Below are positions 14,924 through 22,328 of a stretch of DNA of 43,413 nucleotides, piece by piece; position 1 is the first letter of the stretch; every line of letters starts with the position of its first letter. A program made the position numbers and the translations under genes. Under the pieces are notes generated by a model. The model did not search any database. It worked only from the letters and a program-made list of their open reading frames with translations, and was not told the DNA's origin. Origin of the DNA: Clostridia bacterium (lineage in GTDB: Bacteria; Bacillota; Clostridia; Oscillospirales; CAG-272); NCBI GenBank assembly GCA_017468385.1, contig JAFUIQ010000049.1, positions 1 through 43,413 of the forward strand, written 5' to 3'.

Positions 14924-16461
14924 ATCATCGGGGCAATCAACGCCATGATCGCGCGGAACAATTCCCGTATCAGACTCTTTTTGCAATCCTCCAACCGGAC
15001 TTCCCGACACTTGGCGAAGGTTTCCTCAAAATCCCGTTTGATAGGCTCGATAACCGACGAGCGGTACATCCACACGCCGCATTCGAAATGGAGATACAGA
15101 CTGCGGAAATCCAGATTGACCGTGCCCACGGTGGCGTATCGGTCGTCGCAGAGGAAGGTTTTCGCGTGAAGGAATCCGGGAGAATACTCATAGATTTTCA
15201 CGCCGTGGCGGATCAGATTCTCGTAGTAGGATTTGGATGTTTCGTATACGATGAACTTGTCCCCTACACCGGGGGTGATGATACGCACATCCACGCCGCA
15301 CCGCGCCGCGTTGCACAGGGCAGACTCCAGCTGGCCGTCGATAATCAAATAGGGCGTCATGATATACACATACCGCTCCGCCCGGTTGATCATATTCAGA
15401 TAGATAGTCTGGCCCACCGGCTCGTTATCCAGCGGATTATCTGTATATGGCTGTACCCAGCCCCGGGCGGCGGGTACGGGCTGTCCGTATTCCGCCGGGC
15501 GGTAATGCTCGTAAGACTGGGCCGCCGCACCGGCCTGATCCAGGTAATCCCACATGGTGAGGAACATGACCGTCATACTCCAGGCGGCATCGCCGCGAAG
15601 CACAACCGCATTGTCCTTCCAATGGCCGAAGCGGTTTTTTTCGTTGATGTATTCATCCGCCAGGTTGATACCGCCGGTGAAGGCCACCTTGCCGTCGATG
15701 ATACCGATCTTGCGGTGATCCCGGTTGTTCAGGCGTGCCGACAGCACGGGGATAAACCGGTTGAAGGCGTGACAGCGGATACCCCAATTACGCAGCTGCT
15801 CGTCGTACTTCCGGGGCAGGAGCATGATGCATCCCATATCGTCATAGATCATCCGCACATCCACGCCTGCGGCGGCTTTTCGCTTCAGGATTTCCAAAAT
15901 GGAGTTCCACATCCGCCCCTCATCGATGATGAAGTACTCCAGGAAGATATACTTCTCAGCCCGCTCCAGCTCTGCCAGAAGCGCGGGGAACATATCGTCT
16001 CCCAGGGGAAAATACTCCACCACCGTGTTTTGGAACAGAGGACATTTGGCGGTTGTATGGATATAGCGGCTTTGAAAGCCCGCGGAGGGGGACTCGGCAA
16101 TCAGGGGATCCACTGAGTGTTCGTCCCCGGGGAAGGTCTGCTCCATGGCCTCGTTGATACGGGCCATTTTTCTTTTCTTATGCTCGGACAGTCGGTTACC
16201 GCTGAATATCAGATACAAAAGTCCGCCGAACACGGGAATGAGGAGCACCGTAACCAGCCAGGCGATCTTATACTCTGCCCCGTCCTTGCGGTTGACAATC
16301 CGTAAAGTGAGCGTCACGGCAAACAGCATGGACACCAGATAGTAAAATACAAAGTACTCGGTAAAACGGATCGCGGCAAAAAACAAAAGGGCCAACTGAA
16401 ACAGAATCAGAACAGAAACGATCACGGCCCGGCTGAACAGCAGTTTCAATAATTTCTTCAT
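14920..16461 (-). CDS. cls: Cardiolipin synthase (phospholipase D family)
   Basis: A 513-residue membrane enzyme that condenses two phosphatidylglycerol molecules to cardiolipin and glycerol. Two N-terminal membrane helices (residues ~8-55) are followed by two PLD domains with HKD motifs, HRKIGIID and HAKTFLCDD (ending with TVNLDFRSL). ATG at 16461 is preferred because AGGAG lies 7 bp upstream; a GTG 18 bp earlier would overlap that site. It runs convergent to trmL with a 4-bp stop overlap. The ~220-bp upstream gap to 16683 holds the terminator of the next operon and presumably the cls promoter (TATAAA near 16540 is the best -10 I see). Confidence 0.92.
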   Translation of the reverse strand: MKKLLKLLFSRAVIVSVLILFQLALLFFAAIRFTEYFVFYYLVSMLFAVTLTLRIVNRKDGAEYKIAWLVTVLLIPVFGGLLYLIFSGNRLSEHKKRKMARINEAMEQTFPGDEHSVDPLIAESPSAGFQSRYIHTTAKCPLFQNTVVEYFPLGDDMFPALLAELERAEKYIFLEYFIIDEGRMWNSILEILKRKAAAGVDVRMIYDDMGCIMLLPRKYDEQLRNWGIRCHAFNRFIPVLSARLNNRDHRKIGIIDGKVAFTGGINLADEYINEKNRFGHWKDNAVVLRGDAAWSMTVMFLTMWDYLDQAGAAAQSYEHYRPAEYGQPVPAARGWVQPYTDNPLDNEPVGQTIYLNMINRAERYVYIMTPYLIIDGQLESALCNAARCGVDVRIITPGVGDKFIVYETSKSYYENLIRHGVKIYEYSPGFLHAKTFLCDDRYATVGTVNLDFRSLYLHFECGVWMYRSSVIEPIKRDFEETFAKCREVRLEDCKKSLIRELFRAIMALIAPMI

Positions 16462-16648
16462 GTCGCCACTCCTATCCACAAAATTTACGGAGAACCAACC
16501 GCTATGGATGTGTATATAGTGATGAGAATCCCGGGGCTTTATACTAGCCCTGCAGGCGGTGTTTTACACATACTGTATTCATCTTACCACAGATCCCCCC
16601 CCATGTCTACGGCCATATTGTAAACAAAGGATATGCAGAAAATGAAAA

Positions 16649-16671
16649 GCCCTGCGCATACCGCGCAGGGC
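16649..16671 (-). terminator. Terminator of the yitT-amidohydrolase operon
   Basis: Perfect 9-bp stem GCCCTGCGC / GCGCAGGGC with a 5-nt loop, about 12 bp beyond the amidohydrolase stop; on the minus strand it is followed by TTTTCATTTT. Confidence 0.85.
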
Positions 16672-16683
16672 AATGTTTTTCTG

Positions 16684-17712
16684 TCAGCCGCGGACCGCGT
16701 CGATCAATCGCTGGGCATTGTTGTTCATAATGTCCTCGATCTGCGTATCCGTCAGTTTCATATCGATGGCGCAGCGCTTCAGCGCCTTGATCTGCTCGTA
16801 GATCATGAGGGTGACATCCTTCTCGTCGGTCTCGCGCATATGCGGCACGTTGGTGATATCACCGTATTCGCCGCGGCGGACGATATTGATGTACTCTCCG
16901 TTTTCCACGATGCGGTACATACGCATCAGGGCGTACGGCAGGTCGGTACCGTAGATCAGCTTCTTCGTGCCGACGGCCTCGATACAGGCCTTGATGGCAT
17001 CGTCGCACAGATTGGCGGTGAAGTCGAAGTAGGTATTCTCCCCTTTGCCGATCAGATCGAAGGCGTTACCGATATCCTCCTTGGCGTATGCCCGGCCGAT
17101 ATGAGCGATAATCAGCTTGATATTGGGATACTTCTGCTCGATCTCCATCAGCTGGACCAGATTCACGGGATCCTTGAGACGGCCGTTGCGGGGGATATGG
17201 AGCATGAGAATCCAGCCGTGCTTATCCAGCACCCGCAGCTGCTCGTGGGTGACGAAGTCAAAGATTCTCGTCTCGGCGGCGGGAATGTAGGCAGGGCGGT
17301 TGGTCAGATAGGGCTTGATACCCAGATAGCCGCCTTTCAGGATCTCCGCCTCCATCTCCTCACCGCTGGTCAGGTAATCGGTGCGGTACAAAGTAGGATA
17401 GTTGAACTCCTTGCCCACTTTATAGATGTAATCGTTGGTCTGCTGCAGATTGCGGCCGGTACAGCCGAAGATCAGGGGCGTGACGTGATTTTCGGGGAAC
17501 AACTGGGCCAGGGTATCGTTGAGCTGCTCTACCGTCATCTCGCTGGCAATCATGCTGACCCAGGAGACCTTGTTCTTGGACACCACGCCGTAGCGCTCAT
17601 AATCGGAGCGGAACGCGTGAACGTGGAAGTCGATGAAATTGGTGGGCAAAAAGTTTTTCAGTTCGTTTTCATAGACGTACCGGTCGTACGCCTCTACGTT
17701 CAGATAACTCAT
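16684..17712 (-). CDS. Amidohydrolase-family metal-dependent hydrolase (Amidohydro_2 type)
   Basis: A 342-residue cytosolic TIM-barrel protein of the amidohydrolase superfamily. Metal-site features are the HxH of FIDFHVHAF (residues ~27-35), a His in LIIAHIGRAYA and the Asp in LIYGTDLPYAL. Family members hydrolyse or decarboxylate small carboxylic, lactone or amide substrates; which one cannot be told. GAGGAGG sits 5 bp before the ATG and only 14 bp separate it from the M20 gene, so they form one operon ending in a clear terminator. The pairing with an M20 hydrolase suggests consecutive steps in breakdown of an amide-linked compound (inference). Confidence 0.8.
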   Translation of the reverse strand: MSYLNVEAYDRYVYENELKNFLPTNFIDFHVHAFRSDYERYGVVSKNKVSWVSMIASEMTVEQLNDTLAQLFPENHVTPLIFGCTGRNLQQTNDYIYKVGKEFNYPTLYRTDYLTSGEEMEAEILKGGYLGIKPYLTNRPAYIPAAETRIFDFVTHEQLRVLDKHGWILMLHIPRNGRLKDPVNLVQLMEIEQKYPNIKLIIAHIGRAYAKEDIGNAFDLIGKGENTYFDFTANLCDDAIKACIEAVGTKKLIYGTDLPYALMRMYRIVENGEYINIVRRGEYGDITNVPHMRETDEKDVTLMIYEQIKALKRCAIDMKLTDTQIEDIMNNNAQRLIDAVRG

Positions 17713-17726
17713 GAGATCCTCCTCTG

Positions 17727-19058
17727 TTATCGGATATTTACTTTGGCAATGCCGGACTCATCGTATTCAATCCGGTCCCCGGAAGAACACAAACTGTCCA
17801 TGAAGGCCAGATACTCGTCTTTCCCGAAGCGGGGAACAAAGGCGTCAATGATCTGCTGCGCACGCTTTGCGCCATCTGTCAGCAGAAGATACAGCATACC
17901 CATCTGCATCTTGGCGTTGCCCACGCAGGCGGCCACGGGGTCTTTTACGTAATAATCGCTGCCGTGTGATTTGCCCTGGGCACCGGCGGCATAGGGATGA
18001 ACAACGGGCATGACACAGCTCAAGTCGCCCATGTCGGTGCTGCCCGATCCGAAGATTTCCAGAATCTCAAATGTATACTCGGGAATGGCGAGGGCCGCGG
18101 CTTCCGCCGTCAGGTTCATCAAATTCCGATCGTTGAACAGGGGGGCATAGCCGGGATTGTCCACGATCTCCACGTTGGTTCCGATGGAAAGAGCGGCACC
18201 GCACAGGGCCTGATTGACCTTGCGGTTAGCGGCGCAAATGGCATCAAAATTCTCACCGCGCACATAGCTTTCCAGCACCGTAATCTCGGGGATAGCGTTA
18301 ACCATGGCACCGCCGTTGGTGATGATGGGATGGACGCGGATGATATCGCTCTCCTTGAAGGTTTCACGGATGGCATTGATGGCGTTGAGACCGCAGGTGG
18401 CGGCATACAAGGCGTTCCGGCCGTTCCAGGGAGATCCGCCTGCATGAGCGGCCACGCCTTTATAGGTAACGCGTTTGGCCATACATCCGACACAGCCCTG
18501 CTTTACGTTGAAAGTGGGTCCCAGATGCACCATAAACGCCATATCCACATCGTCAAAATAGCCGCGGGACAAGAATTCGCTCTTGCCGCCGAAATACCGG
18601 ATTTTGCCTTCTTTTTTCAAATTGGTGCGGAATTCAATCTCAAGCAGTTCTTCTGCGGGAACGGCGCACAGTTTAACCTTACCGCAGAGCTTATCGGCAA
18701 TGTCCGGCTCCTTCAGTGCCGCGGCTACGCCAAGCAATGCAGCACACTGAGCATTGTGTCCGCAGGAGTGGACCGCGCCCGTTTCGGGATTGGCATTCTC
18801 ATGCTCGGGACAGATGATGGAATCCATCTCCGCCAGCACCAGCACGCAGGGACCGGGTCTGCCCGTATCCAGCGTGGTATAAAAGCCAGTGATGTTCTCC
18901 GCCATGACCAGATCATAGCCCAGCTTGCGGAAATTTTCTTCCATATAGGCGGAGGTTTCCACCTCTTTGTAGCCGGTTTCGGGATGGTTCCAGATATATC
19001 TCTCCGCATCCAGAATCATCCGGGAATGTTTTTCGACGGCCGCAATAATATCTTTCAT
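17727..19058 (-). CDS. M20-family amidohydrolase/peptidase
   Basis: A 443-residue zinc-dependent hydrolase like aminobenzoyl-glutamate hydrolase (AbgB) and N-acyl-amino-acid amidohydrolases. Metal-binding motifs are LAEMDSI, HSCGHNAQ and the catalytic Glu pair region PAEELLEIE; the dimerisation domain begins around AAHAGGSPWNGRNALYA. No signal peptide. ATG at 19058 is chosen because GGAG lies 6 bp upstream; an in-frame start 12 bp earlier has no such site. It lies between yitT and the amidohydrolase gene on the same strand. The substrate is probably an N-acyl or N-aryl amino acid or dipeptide; not determinable here. Confidence 0.88.
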   Translation of the reverse strand: MKDIIAAVEKHSRMILDAERYIWNHPETGYKEVETSAYMEENFRKLGYDLVMAENITGFYTTLDTGRPGPCVLVLAEMDSIICPEHENANPETGAVHSCGHNAQCAALLGVAAALKEPDIADKLCGKVKLCAVPAEELLEIEFRTNLKKEGKIRYFGGKSEFLSRGYFDDVDMAFMVHLGPTFNVKQGCVGCMAKRVTYKGVAAHAGGSPWNGRNALYAATCGLNAINAIRETFKESDIIRVHPIITNGGAMVNAIPEITVLESYVRGENFDAICAANRKVNQALCGAALSIGTNVEIVDNPGYAPLFNDRNLMNLTAEAAALAIPEYTFEILEIFGSGSTDMGDLSCVMPVVHPYAAGAQGKSHGSDYYVKDPVAACVGNAKMQMGMLYLLLTDGAKRAQQIIDAFVPRFGKDEYLAFMDSLCSSGDRIEYDESGIAKVNIR

Positions 19059-19108
19059 AAGTAACTCCAACTCAATTTTTCCTGTATACTGTCCATCGGA
19101 GCATCCGC

Positions 19109-19957
19109 TTACACGCCGCGGAAGCCGCGTCCGATGATTTCACTGCTGGTGGTAATAATGATGAACGAATTGGGGTCGATCTGACGCACACGGTTGCGGA
19201 GCTTGATGGCCTCCATACGCTTGCACACGGTGTGAATCATGGTTTTTTCTTCCTTGGTGAATTCACCCACCACGGAATTGACGGTAACGCCATGGTGCAG
19301 ATTTTCCATGATGTAGGACGAGATCTCCTCCCGCTTGGAGGTGATCACGATGAAATACTTGCAGGTATTGAAGCTCTCGATAACGCCGTCCACGATGAAC
19401 GCCTTGGCGAACAGGCCCATGAGAGAATACAAACCGGTTTCGATATCAAACACCACAAATGCACTGGCGGCCACAATGAAATCCACTATCAACAGCGCCT
19501 TACCCACGTCCATTTTCATGAACTTCTTCAGAATCAAAGCCGCGATATCCGTCCCGCCCGAGGACGCCTCGCAATTAAAAATGATGGCGGCACCGATAGA
19601 CGTGAGAAGCATGGCGTAAGCCAACTCCAGAAAGGGCTGATCGGTCAGCGGCTCTTTGACGGGCACGACCTTCTCCCACACGTAGGTGAGCGCAGAGTAC
19701 AGCATACTGCAGTACACGGTTTTGATACCGGTTTGCCGTCCGAGGAACAGAAATCCCAGAACCAGCAGTCCGATATTCAGAATCCAGATCCACGCGGCAG
19801 GGGAAATGGGCGTAATCTTACCGAGAATTGTACCCATACCGCTGACACCGCCGGTGGTAAAACCGTTGGGAATCTTGAAAAAGTATACGCCTGCAGCCAG
19901 CAGAACGCACCCCAGGTTCATCATCAGAAAACTTACGATTCTATTTGATTTTTTCAT
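19109..19957 (-). CDS. YitT family membrane protein (DUF2179)
   Basis: A 282-residue protein with about five or six membrane helices (MNLGCVLLAAGVYFFKIPNG opens the first; VSGMGTILGK and SGGTDIAALIL are conserved loops) followed by a cytosolic DUF2179 domain (residues ~205-282, with TVNSVVGEF and the ending RGFRGV). The biochemical role of YitT proteins is not established; transport is commonly assumed. It is the first gene of a three-gene operon with the M20 and amidohydrolase genes and may move their substrate or product (inference). GGAG 9 bp before ATG. It is driven by a near-consensus promoter with a long leader. Confidence 0.9.
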   Translation of the reverse strand: MKKSNRIVSFLMMNLGCVLLAAGVYFFKIPNGFTTGGVSGMGTILGKITPISPAAWIWILNIGLLVLGFLFLGRQTGIKTVYCSMLYSALTYVWEKVVPVKEPLTDQPFLELAYAMLLTSIGAAIIFNCEASSGGTDIAALILKKFMKMDVGKALLIVDFIVAASAFVVFDIETGLYSLMGLFAKAFIVDGVIESFNTCKYFIVITSKREEISSYIMENLHHGVTVNSVVGEFTKEEKTMIHTVCKRMEAIKLRNRVRQIDPNSFIIITTSSEIIGRGFRGV

Positions 19958-19990
19958 GCAGTATCACTCCATTGTTTATTATCCCGTGAA

Positions 19991-20060
19991 AGGGTGGCTG
20001 ATGATTCGGCCGGTGATCTCCGCTGAGCCATCAAACAGAATTATAGGTTTACCCCACCCT
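19991..20060 (-). ncRNA. Foldable 5' leader of the yitT operon, candidate cis-regulatory RNA
   Basis: The mRNA leader (about 108 nt from the predicted start near 20065) can close a 70-nt domain by pairing AGGGTGG with CCACCCT (20054-20060 and 19991-19997), with inner pairings TGATG/CATCA (19999-20003 with 20029-20033), CGG/CCG and GGT/ACC. GGCT/AGCC offers a competing helix. It does not match a riboswitch class I can recall. Unverified by covariation. Confidence 0.35.
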
Positions 20061-20152
20061 CTCATTTTCGTATTGTATCACGCCATGATCCTTATGTCAA
20101 TTCACACGTACACTGCACAGAACAAAAATGACAGGATGCCGGGTAAACCTAT
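20043..20152. repeat. 12-bp perfect inverted repeat flanking the yitT promoter
   Basis: ATAGGTTTACCC at 20043-20054 and its exact reverse complement GGGTAAACCTAT at 20141-20152, 86 bp apart. Match does not extend further on either side. Could be paired operator sites or remnant terminal repeats. Confidence 0.6.
20072..20100 (-). promoter_or_regulatory. Promoter of the yitT operon
   Basis: On the minus strand: -35 TTGACA (20095-20100), 17-bp spacer, -10 TACAAT (20072-20077). A perfect 12-bp inverted repeat (20043-20054 and 20141-20152) flanks it. Confidence 0.85.
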
Positions 20153-20201
20153 CCTTTTTCTGAATGAAAGTCTGTCATTGGAGGTAGATAGACTTCACAA
20201 C

Positions 20202-20235
20202 AAAATGCACATCCGCCCCTGCGGTGGATGGGTGC
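20202..20235 (-). terminator. Probable terminator of the OCD-family gene
   Basis: Imperfect stem GCAC-ATCC-GCC / GGTGGATGGGTGC with loop CCTGC, 13 bp past the stop codon; on the minus strand followed by ATTTTGTTG. Confidence 0.5.
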
Positions 20236-20247
20236 GGGCGGGAAAAA

Positions 20248-21273
20248 TTATTCCTCCCAGAAAGGCAGGCAGATGCCCTTGCCGGCTGCTTTGGCATTCT
20301 TGTAGCAGCGGGCGGTAACGGCGATATCCATAATGCCGGCGCCAACAGCGTTGAAGTAAATAATCTCCTCGTCGTTCTCACGGCCGGGCTTGCTTCCGTT
20401 TACGATCTGGCCCAGCTCTGCATGGAGTTCCTCATCCTTGAACAGACCGTCTTTCCACATGAGGGCAACGGTGCTGATCATACGGTGCTTAACATTTTCC
20501 CAGTAGTCAACGACTACCTTGCTGGAGCGCTTTACGCACTCGTTGTCCACTTCGTAGTCCGCCATGTTCATAACCAAAGCGCCGGGCTTCAGCCACTCAC
20601 CCTTGATAAAGGGCTCGCTGGCCAGCGTTACGCAGTCGATGATATCGCTTTCGCGAACAGCCGCTTCTACATCGGAGGTGGGGATGGCCTTCACGCCGGG
20701 ATACTGTGCCGTAATAAAATCGGCAAAACGCTGTGCGTTTTCCATACGGATGTCGTAGATATACAGGGTGTTGAGAGACGGACGGGCGATGTATGCCGCC
20801 TCAAACTGAGTGGGAGCCTGTGCGCCTGCACCGCAGATGGTCATAACGGAAGCATCCTTCTTGGCCAGATGCTTGATGGCCACACCGCCGGAGGCGCCGG
20901 TGCGCATGGTGCTGACCTTGGTACCGTCTGCCACGCACAGCGGGATCTTCGTATCGGGATCGTTCAGGATGATGGTTACGCTGGCGCGGGGCAGGCCCTT
21001 CTTGTAGTTCATGGGACCGCTGCCGATCCACTTGATACCGGCCATGTCATACTCGCCGCCTATGTAACCGGGCATAGCATTGATACGGCCGAGAACGTTC
21101 TCGTCCTCAACGGTCTTACCCCAGCGCATTACGCACTTACCGGGGGCGATCACATCGCCGGCCTGGGTCAGGACGTACACACGCTCCACGTCGTGGATAA
21201 CCTCTTCCATGGAAGCGGCACCCAGCTCATCCATTGCTTTATTGTTCAGAAACAGAATATCTGCCTTGCTCAT
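20248..21273 (-). CDS. Ornithine cyclodeaminase / mu-crystallin family protein
   Basis: A 341-residue NAD(P)-binding protein. The Rossmann fold is marked by TICGAGAQAPTQFEA around residue 145-160, and family features include the IGSGPMNYKKGLPRAS stretch and DGTKVSTMRTGASGGVA. Members include ornithine cyclodeaminase, alanine dehydrogenase, ketimine reductase and opine-type synthases; the reaction here is unknown. Start has AAGGAG 9 bp upstream. It is divergent from a LysR regulator whose likely operator overlaps its -35, and has its own terminator before the yitT operon. Possible metabolic link with the neighbouring M20 hydrolase is inference only. Confidence 0.85.
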   Translation of the reverse strand: MSKADILFLNNKAMDELGAASMEEVIHDVERVYVLTQAGDVIAPGKCVMRWGKTVEDENVLGRINAMPGYIGGEYDMAGIKWIGSGPMNYKKGLPRASVTIILNDPDTKIPLCVADGTKVSTMRTGASGGVAIKHLAKKDASVMTICGAGAQAPTQFEAAYIARPSLNTLYIYDIRMENAQRFADFITAQYPGVKAIPTSDVEAAVRESDIIDCVTLASEPFIKGEWLKPGALVMNMADYEVDNECVKRSSKVVVDYWENVKHRMISTVALMWKDGLFKDEELHAELGQIVNGSKPGRENDEEIIYFNAVGAGIMDIAVTARCYKNAKAAGKGICLPFWEE

Positions 21274-21312
21274 ACGAAAAAAACTCCTTACATTGGTTGA
21301 ATTTCATCCCAT

Positions 21313-21341
21313 ATTATACTCGTCATTTACTGAACTGTAAA
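21313..21341 (-). promoter_or_regulatory. Promoter of the OCD-family gene with LysR-type box
   Basis: Minus strand: -35 TTTACA (21336-21341), 17-bp spacer, -10 TATAAT (21313-21318). The interrupted palindrome TTTAC-N6-GTAAA (21326-21341, containing T-N11-A) overlaps the -35 and is a plausible LysR site. Confidence 0.75.
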
Positions 21342-21359
21342 GAATTTTCTGCGATGTGG

Positions 21360-21388
21360 TTGCTATATCTTGAAAAATGTAGTAAAAT
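21360..21388 (+). promoter_or_regulatory. Promoter of the LysR gene
   Basis: -35 TTGCTA (21360-21365), 17-bp spacer, -10 TAAAAT (21383-21388), 37 bp before the ATG and immediately next to the LysR-type box of the divergent gene. Confidence 0.65.
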
Positions 21389-21425
21389 GTAAATACATAC
21401 GATCCTTTCACACAGCGAGGTACAT

Positions 21426-22283
21426 ATGGAACTGCTTCAGCTCCGCTATTTTTACGAAAGCGCACGAAACGAAAATTTCACCAAAGCCGCCGAGAAATAT
21501 ATGGTCCCCATCTCCTCCGTCTCCGCGTCGGTCCGACGGTTGGAAAAGGAATTGGGATGCAAACTGTTTGACCGATCCTGCAACCGGATCACGCTGAACC
21601 AAAACGGAAAGCGGCTGCAGCAGTCCCTTTCCTCCATTTTCAACGAATTGGACAGCGTGGTGGATGCGCTGAGCACGCCGGATACGGACAATCGGGAGAT
21701 CAAAATGCTGGTGCGCGCCATGCGAAACCACATCACCGATTACATCATCGAGTTCAACCGGAAGCATCCCCACACCGCCTTCAAGACGGTGTTCGATTTC
21801 GGGGAGACGGCGCTGGAGGATTACGACATCATCATCGATGAAAAAACGGATACCTATCCGGGGTACGAGGGATTTGAGCTGTTCAACATGCGCCTGCGGC
21901 TGCGGGTAGCGGAAAACAGTCCTCTGCTGGGGCGGAAACTGAGTCTGAAGCAATTGTACAACCAGCCGTTTGTATCCTTGAGTGAGAGCAGTAACATGCA
22001 CAAAATTCTGATGGCGTCCTGCAAGCAGGCGGGATTTGTGCCCAACGTGGTGGCGCAGATCAACGATATCGAATGTTACGAGAAGCTGATTGAATCCGGC
22101 ATCGGCATCGGCATCGGCCGCGAGAGCATGAGTTCCCATACCTTCCCCCGCATCCGTCCTCTGGATGTGGCGGATTTTGAGGAGCGGTACGTGGTGTATG
22201 TGTACTACAAGCATCACGAGAACTACGGCAACATGAAGCACTTCCTCAATTTTCTGGAGAAGCACGCCTATACCCATCTGTAA
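21426..22283 (+). CDS. LysR-family transcriptional regulator
   Basis: A 285-residue LysR protein. The winged helix-turn-helix occupies residues 1-60 (MELLQLRYFYESARNENFT, then VPISSVSASVRRLEKELG and LFDRS), and the rest is a periplasmic-binding-protein-like co-inducer domain. The second recognition-helix start (VPISSVSASV) is slightly unlike the usual QPALS. It is divergent from the OCD-family gene with 152 bp between start codons, the classic arrangement for a LysR regulator and its target. Co-inducer unknown. A GAGG ribosome binding site precedes the ATG. It may also act on the yitT operon, but no similar box is seen there. Confidence 0.92.
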   Translation: MELLQLRYFYESARNENFTKAAEKYMVPISSVSASVRRLEKELGCKLFDRSCNRITLNQNGKRLQQSLSSIFNELDSVVDALSTPDTDNREIKMLVRAMRNHITDYIIEFNRKHPHTAFKTVFDFGETALEDYDIIIDEKTDTYPGYEGFELFNMRLRLRVAENSPLLGRKLSLKQLYNQPFVSLSESSNMHKILMASCKQAGFVPNVVAQINDIECYEKLIESGIGIGIGRESMSSHTFPRIRPLDVADFEERYVVYVYYKHHENYGNMKHFLNFLEKHAYTHL

Positions 22284-22290
22284 AGAAACA

Positions 22291-22316
22291 GGGCTGCCGC
22301 ACAAAAGCGACAGCCC
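22291..22316. terminator. Hairpin between convergent LysR and isomerase genes
   Basis: GGGCTG / CAGCCC stem (22291-22296 with 22311-22316) extended by an inner GC pair; followed by TTATTGT on the plus strand and TGTTTCTTT on the minus strand. Probably a shared terminator, weak T-tract. Confidence 0.55.
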
Positions 22317-22328
22317 TTATTGTATGTA

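Noticed and set aside
20043-20152. Interpretation of the 12-bp inverted repeats as the ends of a typical insertion sequence.
   Set aside because: No transposase, only ~110 bp, and no flanking target duplication (GAATT versus CCTTT); kept only as an open alternative to paired operators.
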